In this document: positions 4,839 through 8,716 of the stretch, piece by piece
Numbering within the stretch: the stretch's first letter is position 1
How the letters are laid out: each line of letters opens with the position of its first letter
DNA from: Lentisphaeria bacterium
GTDB lineage: Bacteria; Verrucomicrobiota; Lentisphaeria; Oligosphaerales; Oligosphaeraceae
DNA: 8,716 bases
Direction: 5' to 3'
Assembly (NCBI GenBank): GCA_016287975.1
Contig: JAEEXV010000149.1
Location: 1-8,716, forward strand
Position numbers and translations under genes: made by a program
Notes under the pieces: generated by a model
Told to the model about the DNA's origin: nothing
The model's input: only the letters and a program-made list of their open reading frames with translations
Database searches by the model: none

Positions 4839-5092
4839 TGAACAACACCGCGACAAACCTGATGCTGAAGCGCCTGCTGAATCGGCGCAAGTCCCTCCAG
4901 AAGGTCCTCGACGACCTGCTGGAGAAGCCGGCCTCCTACAACCTCTCCGGGTCGGTGTCGGTCACCTCGCAGTCGCCGGAGAAGGTGCGCGAGGAACTGG
5001 CGCGCCTGGACAGCGCGATCGCCGCGCTGGCGAACGACGGCAACGGCACCCTGACCCGCGTCTATCCCGACTACAGCCACCCGACCTGCTGA
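4838..5092 (+). CDS. gpW-like head-tail joining protein
   Basis: The 84-residue protein has an N-terminal helix (about 7-30, KRLLNRRKSLQKVLDDLL). A short two-strand hairpin region (about 33-45, YNLSGSVSVTSQ) and a second helix (about 48-66, EKVREELARLDSAIAAL) follow, with a tail after that. This helix-hairpin-helix plan is that of lambda gpW (68 residues), which sits at the portal and helps attach tails. The gene lies between terminase large subunit and portal, exactly where lambda has W. No Shine-Dalgarno precedes the ATG at 4838, and a GTG at 4820 in frame has none either; that GTG overlaps the -10-like sequence, so ATG is preferred. The call rests on size, predicted secondary structure and synteny rather than strong sequence identity. 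Confidence 0.65.
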   Translation: MNNTATNLMLKRLLNRRKSLQKVLDDLLEKPASYNLSGSVSVTSQSPEKVREELARLDSAIAALANDGNGTLTRVYPDYSHPTC

Positions 5093-5094
5093 CT

Positions 5095-6660
5095 ATGGCG
5101 AAGCCCCGCAAGAACTCCAAAGACCTCATCACGCTCCCGCGCGCGACGGCGGCGGCGATGCTGAACCGGATCCGAATGCAGTACGAGGCGCTGGACGCGC
5201 AGCGTCTGCGGCGCCAGCCCGAGATCCGGACGGACAAGAGCGTGACGGAGCAGTTCTTCCGGGACTACGACCGGATTAAGACGTACTGGCTGGGCGACTT
5301 CATCTACGACAACGACACGATGGGGGCGGCGGTGGACACGGCGGTCCGGCTGACGGTGGGCCCGAGGGGCGGGCGGCCGTTCTTCCTGGGGGCGGACGCG
5401 ACGGCGTGGCAGGGCCTGTGGGATTCCTGGGCGCTGCACTGTGGCTATGTGGAGGGGGAGGCGTGGGCCGAGATGCTGTCGCAGATCCTGCGGGCGGTGA
5501 AGATCCACGGCGACTGCCTTATCCTCATCGACCCCGACCTCACGGACAACAAACTGCGGGTGTGGGACGCGGACCAAATTTGCAAGGTCAGCACCTCCGA
5601 CTTCGACCGGTGGGGGGCGGCGCTGGGGCTGCCGACCTCCGGCGACTGGTGCTGGCGCCAGGTGGAGGGCGCGGTCGTCTCGCCGACTGGCCGGGTGGCC
5701 GGCTACTTCGTCACCGGCGAGCGGAACCGCGCGGCGGTGCAGATGGACGACGCGACGTTCCTGCCGGTGTCGCTCTGCCGGCGGGTGGGGGCGCGGACGA
5801 AAATCTCGCAGTACCGGGGCGAACCGCCGATCCTGGCGACGTGCGACCTCTCCAACGACAGCCGCAGCCTGGTGAAGGCGGAAGTCGCGGCGGCCAAGAA
5901 CTTCTCGGAAAACGCCCTCATCTTCGAGCGGCCCGGCACCGGCGACGGCACGCTGTCGGCCAAACTGGACGCGCTGACGGCGGGGGCCGGCGACGGCGAG
6001 GCGCTTGACACGGCGCTCGTCGAGGCGGCGGGGCTCGACCCCTCGGACGTGAAGACGACGCTGAAGGCGCTGGCCGGCGGCCCGGAGGACCTGAAGGCGC
6101 TGGAGGGGCGCAGCGCCATCGGCTTCGTCGACCACGGGACGGTGCCGCATGAACTGTCGAACGCGAACCGGCCGGCGCAGTCGATCCAGCAGTGGCTGGA
6201 TGCGCTGGCGGTCATCAACGGGCACCGCCTCGGCATCATGTCCTGCCTCGCGCGGGGGCGCGCGGACAACTCCTACTCGTCCGGGATGATCGAACTGGCG
6301 ATCTCGTGGGCGAAGTTCGAGGAGGACCAGAAGATGCTGGAGCGGCAGGTGGTGGACTACGCGGTGGAGCGGATCTGCCCGCGGGCGGACTACCTGGTGC
6401 AGTGGCCCAAGTGCTTCGAGATCGACCCGGAGAAGGCGGAGAAGACCAGGGACGCGCAGCTGAAGGGCGGGCGGCTGTCGTTCCAGGAGCTACTCGGGCC
6501 GAACTGGCGCAACGTCATCGACGACCTCGCCGAGTTCACCGCCTACTGCAAGGAGAAGGGCGTGGACCCCAACGTCTTCGCCTGGTTCGGCGAGACGGCC
6601 GCGGGCAACGCGAAGCCGACCGAGACCCCCGACGAGAAGAGGGAGGATGACCTGAAATGA
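5095..6660 (+). CDS. Portal protein, lambda gpB family
   Basis: The portal forms the dodecameric ring at one capsid vertex through which DNA enters and leaves. The 521-residue length is close to lambda gpB (533). Family-like features include a variant of the N-terminal segment with DNDTMGAAVDTAVRLTVGPRGG, a central RGEPPILATCDLSNDSRSLVKAEV helix-rich region and the NSYSSGMIELAISWAKFEEDQ stretch (about 392-411). The C-terminal FEIDPEKAEKTRDAQLKGG (about 441-459) corresponds to the gpB idP-K-A-----i-aG motif. The ATG lies only 2 nt after the gpW-like stop and has no Shine-Dalgarno, so translation probably depends on reinitiation by ribosomes leaving the upstream gene. Its stop overlaps the next start (ATGA). 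The product call is strong. Confidence 0.9.
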   Translation: MAKPRKNSKDLITLPRATAAAMLNRIRMQYEALDAQRLRRQPEIRTDKSVTEQFFRDYDRIKTYWLGDFIYDNDTMGAAVDTAVRLTVGPRGGRPFFLGADATAWQGLWDSWALHCGYVEGEAWAEMLSQILRAVKIHGDCLILIDPDLTDNKLRVWDADQICKVSTSDFDRWGAALGLPTSGDWCWRQVEGAVVSPTGRVAGYFVTGERNRAAVQMDDATFLPVSLCRRVGARTKISQYRGEPPILATCDLSNDSRSLVKAEVAAAKNFSENALIFERPGTGDGTLSAKLDALTAGAGDGEALDTALVEAAGLDPSDVKTTLKALAGGPEDLKALEGRSAIGFVDHGTVPHELSNANRPAQSIQQWLDALAVINGHRLGIMSCLARGRADNSYSSGMIELAISWAKFEEDQKMLERQVVDYAVERICPRADYLVQWPKCFEIDPEKAEKTRDAQLKGGRLSFQELLGPNWRNVIDDLAEFTAYCKEKGVDPNVFAWFGETAAGNAKPTETPDEKREDDLK

Positions 6661-7787
6661 AACTGGAAGTGACCGGCGCGCTCCTGCAGGAGCCTTGTTT
6701 CTTCGCCGACTGCAACTGCTGCTACAGCCTGCAACTGGCGCGGGCGATGAGGGAAGCCCCCGACGAGGACCTCGAAGTCTCCGTCAACTCGCCTGGCGGC
6801 GACATCTTCGCCCTCTTCGACCTGACGGCGTCGCTGACCGACTGGTGCATCGCGCACCCGGCGCGGCAGCTGACGCTGACGGTGGAGGGGATGGCGGCCT
6901 CGGCGGCGGCGGCGCTGCTCTGCCTGTGCCCCCGGAAGCGGGCGAAGGTCGTCCTCCACCGCGACAGCCGCATCATGTACCACGGGGCGATGACGACGCT
7001 CTTCGACGCCGGGGCGCGGCAACTGGAGGACCAGATGCACCTCCTCGACAACTTCAACCGCTCGGTGATCACTGCGCTGCTGGCGGTCACCGACCTCGAC
7101 GCGGCGCTGGTCGCCGCATGGTTCGAGCCAGGCCGCGAAGGCTGGCTCGACGCCGACCAGGCGCTGGCGTGCGGGCTGGCGCATGAGATCCTCGACGCCG
7201 ACGGCGCCCCCGCACCCGTCCTTCCCCCAAAAGTCACCAACCTGCTAAGGAGACATGACATGATCAAGACCAAGAAGACCAACCGCCGCCCGAAGAACGA
7301 GGCGGCCCCCGCTCCGGCCGATCCGGAGAAGACCGAAGGCGAGGAGGATCCCGTCATCCCCGCCGAGCCGGCCCCCCAGGAGCCGCAGGACGATGACACC
7401 CCTCCCTTCGAACCCGATCCCGCGCCCGCCCCGGATGGCGGCGAGGAGCCCGCGCCGGCGGCCCCCAAGGAGGAGCCGGTGGACGAGGGCGAGGAGGACC
7501 CGGAGGATCCCGAGGACATGGCGCAGGCCATCGACGCGCTCCGCAAGGAGGTGGCGGGCCTGAAGGCGATGCTGGCGAAGTCCGAGCGCGTCAACGACAA
7601 ACTGACGCGCGGCCTGAAGGCCTCCGCCCCCGCGCGGCGCCCCGCGCCCCCGCAGCGCAGTTTCGCCGAGGCTGTCCGCGACATGCAGAAGGCGCACCCC
7701 GACATGTCCTACGACGACTGCTTCTGCGCGGTCGCCCAGGCGAACCCCGAACTCCACCGCTCCGCAATCATCACCCGCAGCAAATAA
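6657..7787 (+). CDS. ClpP-fold prohead protease fused to scaffold (lambda C-like)
   Basis: This is the capsid maturation protease with a scaffold extension, 376 residues. The N-terminal domain (1 to about 190) is a ClpP-type serine protease. VSVNSPGGDIF (41-51) is the oxyanion loop, GMAASAAA (78-85) holds the nucleophile Ser82, and MYHGA (107-111) holds the general base His109. WLDADQALACGLAHEI (163-178) holds the third catalytic acid candidate (Asp164 or Asp166). From about 202 the protein is acidic and Pro-rich and disordered-looking (to about 287). A coiled-coil segment (about 288-322), a basic ARRPAPPQR patch and a helical C-terminus complete it. GGGAGG lies 10 nt before the ATG, and the start overlaps the portal stop in ATGA. 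The scaffold half has its own internal start. The order portal-protease/scaffold-capsid matches lambda B-C/Nu3-E. Confidence 0.88.
   Translation: MKLEVTGALLQEPCFFADCNCCYSLQLARAMREAPDEDLEVSVNSPGGDIFALFDLTASLTDWCIAHPARQLTLTVEGMAASAAAALLCLCPRKRAKVVLHRDSRIMYHGAMTTLFDAGARQLEDQMHLLDNFNRSVITALLAVTDLDAALVAAWFEPGREGWLDADQALACGLAHEILDADGAPAPVLPPKVTNLLRRHDMIKTKKTNRRPKNEAAPAPADPEKTEGEEDPVIPAEPAPQEPQDDDTPPFEPDPAPAPDGGEEPAPAAPKEEPVDEGEEDPEDPEDMAQAIDALRKEVAGLKAMLAKSERVNDKLTRGLKASAPARRPAPPQRSFAEAVRDMQKAHPDMSYDDCFCAVAQANPELHRSAIITRSK
7246..7262 (+). promoter_or_regulatory. Internal ribosome binding site and start for the scaffold
   Basis: TAAGGAGAC (7246-7254) precedes an in-frame ATG (7260-7262, Met202) with 7 nt after AAGGAG. 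The same nine bases occur at 7785-7793, in front of the capsid gene, where the TAA is a real stop. Here the TAA is in the +1 frame, so it does not end the protease frame. Confidence 0.75.
7260..7787 (+). CDS. Nested scaffold protein from internal start (Nu3-like)
   Basis: Initiation at Met202 of the protease frame would give a 175-residue protein without the protease domain. It has a basic N-terminus (KTKKTNRRPK), a long Pro/Ala/Glu/Asp-rich region, a coiled-coil (IDALRKEVAGLKAMLAKSERV) and a short C-terminal helical part ending RSAIITRSK. Scaffolds of this type fill the prohead, often bind capsid subunits through the C-terminus, and are removed by the protease. Lambda makes Nu3 the same way, in frame from inside C. 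The ribosome binding site matches that of the capsid gene, which argues for strong expression relative to the full-length protein. The ratio and product are inferred; the initiation signals are seen directly. Confidence 0.7.
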   Translation: MIKTKKTNRRPKNEAAPAPADPEKTEGEEDPVIPAEPAPQEPQDDDTPPFEPDPAPAPDGGEEPAPAAPKEEPVDEGEEDPEDPEDMAQAIDALRKEVAGLKAMLAKSERVNDKLTRGLKASAPARRPAPPQRSFAEAVRDMQKAHPDMSYDDCFCAVAQANPELHRSAIITRSK

Positions 7788-7800
7788 GGAGACCCCCACC

Positions 7801-8716
7801 ATGGCTACTGAAATCCGCCAAGACCTCCGCGACGCCGAGTTCAAGAACCCCGGCTACATCCTGGACAAAGTTATGCCGCGCTTCACGCGCTCGCAGATCG
7901 CCGGGAATTTCTACTACCAGAAGTTCCAGAACGACATCAGCGCGCAGCGCGGCCGCAACCTGGCCAGCCCCGGCAACATCAACCGCACCCACATGGCCTC
8001 CAGCGCCTTCACCTTTACCTGCACTGAGACGCGTGCGAGGATTGGCATGGGGTACACCGAACTGAAGGGCTACAAGGACAAACTGCACGCCGAACTGGCG
8101 ATGGCCCGCCGCGGCAAGCGCGCGTACTTCCGCGACATCGAGGCCGCTGGCGTCGCCGCGCTCCTCGGCTGCAAGTCCGCCGAGAACCTCGCCTCCTCGA
8201 CCGCCCTCGCGGGCGACATCGAGGCGCTGGGGCTGGAACTGCTCGACAAGGGGCCCGGCAAACTCAAACTGGCGGTTCCGACCTGCCTGCTCCCGATCCT
8301 GAAGGCCGATTCGACCGTCAAGGACCGCATGAAGAACACCGGCGTCATCGCCGGGGACGGCGGCAGCGCCCGCACTGTCACCCTGACGCAGCTGGCGCAG
8401 ATCTTCAACGTGGACGACGTGCTGGAGGCCCCGACCGACGCATGGTACGCCGACCAGGTGACCGCCGGCTACGCCGGCTGCGCTCTGCTCTTCCTCGAGG
8501 CCGACGCCAACATCGAGCCCGCCGAGGAAGTCCAGCTGGGCCGCACGATCTTCTTCGACTACGGCGAGGGCGCCGACATCTTCCAGGTCGAATCTTGGCA
8601 CGATGACGACAAGGACGAGGACATGGTGGACGTGAAAGGCCTGGTGCAGGTGGCGCTGCTGAACAAGGAACTCTGCGTGCCCGTCCGCCTGGCCGCCGCG
8701 CCGTCCAGCGCCAGTG
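7801..8716 (+). CDS. Major capsid protein (HK97 fold), C-terminus cut off by the window edge
   Basis: The frame is open from the ATG at 7801 to the right edge, giving 305 residues with no stop. AAGGAG (7786-7791) lies 9 nt upstream and overlaps the scaffold stop. The protein starts MATEIRQDLRDAEF and contains a probable E-loop region rich in Arg and Thr (about 45-85). A long helix (about 88-120, KDKLHAELAMARRGKRAYF) resembles the HK97 spine helix. A P-domain-like core follows with KLKLAVPTCLLPILKADSTVKDR (about 154-176). VDDVLEAPTDAWYADQV then YAGCALLFLEADANIEPAEE precede GRTIFFDYGEGADIFQVESWHD, typical of capsid proteins encoded after a protease and scaffold. Residues up to AAAPSSAS suggest the C-terminus is close. 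No lambda gpD-like decoration gene lies before it. Confidence 0.82.
   Translation, partial: MATEIRQDLRDAEFKNPGYILDKVMPRFTRSQIAGNFYYQKFQNDISAQRGRNLASPGNINRTHMASSAFTFTCTETRARIGMGYTELKGYKDKLHAELAMARRGKRAYFRDIEAAGVAALLGCKSAENLASSTALAGDIEALGLELLDKGPGKLKLAVPTCLLPILKADSTVKDRMKNTGVIAGDGGSARTVTLTQLAQIFNVDDVLEAPTDAWYADQVTAGYAGCALLFLEADANIEPAEEVQLGRTIFFDYGEGADIFQVESWHDDDKDEDMVDVKGLVQVALLNKELCVPVRLAAAPSSAS

Noticed and set aside
2429..5080. Very long minus-strand open frame (883 codons) opposite the terminase genes
   Set aside because: Its product is an Arg/Pro/Leu-rich low-complexity chain opposite well-supported terminase genes. It arises from GC-rich codon bias. It has no domain or coupled neighbours.
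5071..6225. Minus-strand open frame opposite the portal gene
   Set aside because: Same codon-bias shadow; the composition is Arg/Val/Pro-rich and no motif is visible.
1..8716. Integrase, attachment site, tRNA or insertion sequence
   Set aside because: I looked for tyrosine or serine recombinase motifs, tRNA-like sequence and transposase genes and found none, so prophage integration cannot be shown from this window.

Overview
This window is the left end of a lambda-like head morphogenesis module from a tailed dsDNA phage or prophage (Caudoviricetes), preceded by a small divergent regulatory module. The gene order from about 2.2 kb to the right edge follows lambda: terminase small subunit, GpA-type terminase large subunit, gpW-like head-tail joining protein, gpB-type portal, ClpP-fold protease with a nested scaffold, major capsid protein. 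No integrase, tRNA or clear host gene is visible, so I cannot tell prophage from free phage. The DNA is GC-rich with AT-rich regulatory patches, and most genes use GGAGG or AAGGAG ribosome binding sites, so the host is a GC-rich bacterium. I do not claim a phylum from these data.

Left part (1-1570): three small minus-strand genes (a ribbon-helix-helix protein, a 70-residue protein of unknown function, and a membrane protein cut by the window edge) read away from two plus-strand genes (an XRE/Cro-like helix-turn-helix regulator and a zinc-ribbon protein with one C-terminal membrane anchor). The AT-rich gap at 591-749 holds divergent promoters and nested palindromes. A 17-bp sequence at the minus promoter is repeated exactly inside the ribbon-helix-helix gene, 190 bp away.

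Middle (1571-2207): about 600 bp with no credible gene. It carries three successive hairpins, four GGGCGnCCC elements spaced over 165 bp, long alternating purine-pyrimidine CG tracts, an 18-bp direct repeat and G/C-run DNA. It lies directly upstream of the terminase genes, where lambda-like phages keep their packaging site, so a cos/pac-like or replication role is the leading inference.

Right part (2208-8716): a standalone winged-helix protein that resembles the DNA-binding domain of the following small terminase, then the packaging and head genes, nearly all overlapping or abutting. The two gaps with promoter-like sequence (before 2208 and before 4838) share an unusual composite motif: CTTTGACT, 35-38 nt, AAGTGTATAAT, 4 nt, GTGACA. 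In the second copy the -10-like hexamer sits so close to the gpW-like ATG that a leaderless mRNA is likely. The protease gene contains an in-frame internal start with its own ribosome binding site that should produce a separate scaffold protein, as with lambda C/Nu3.
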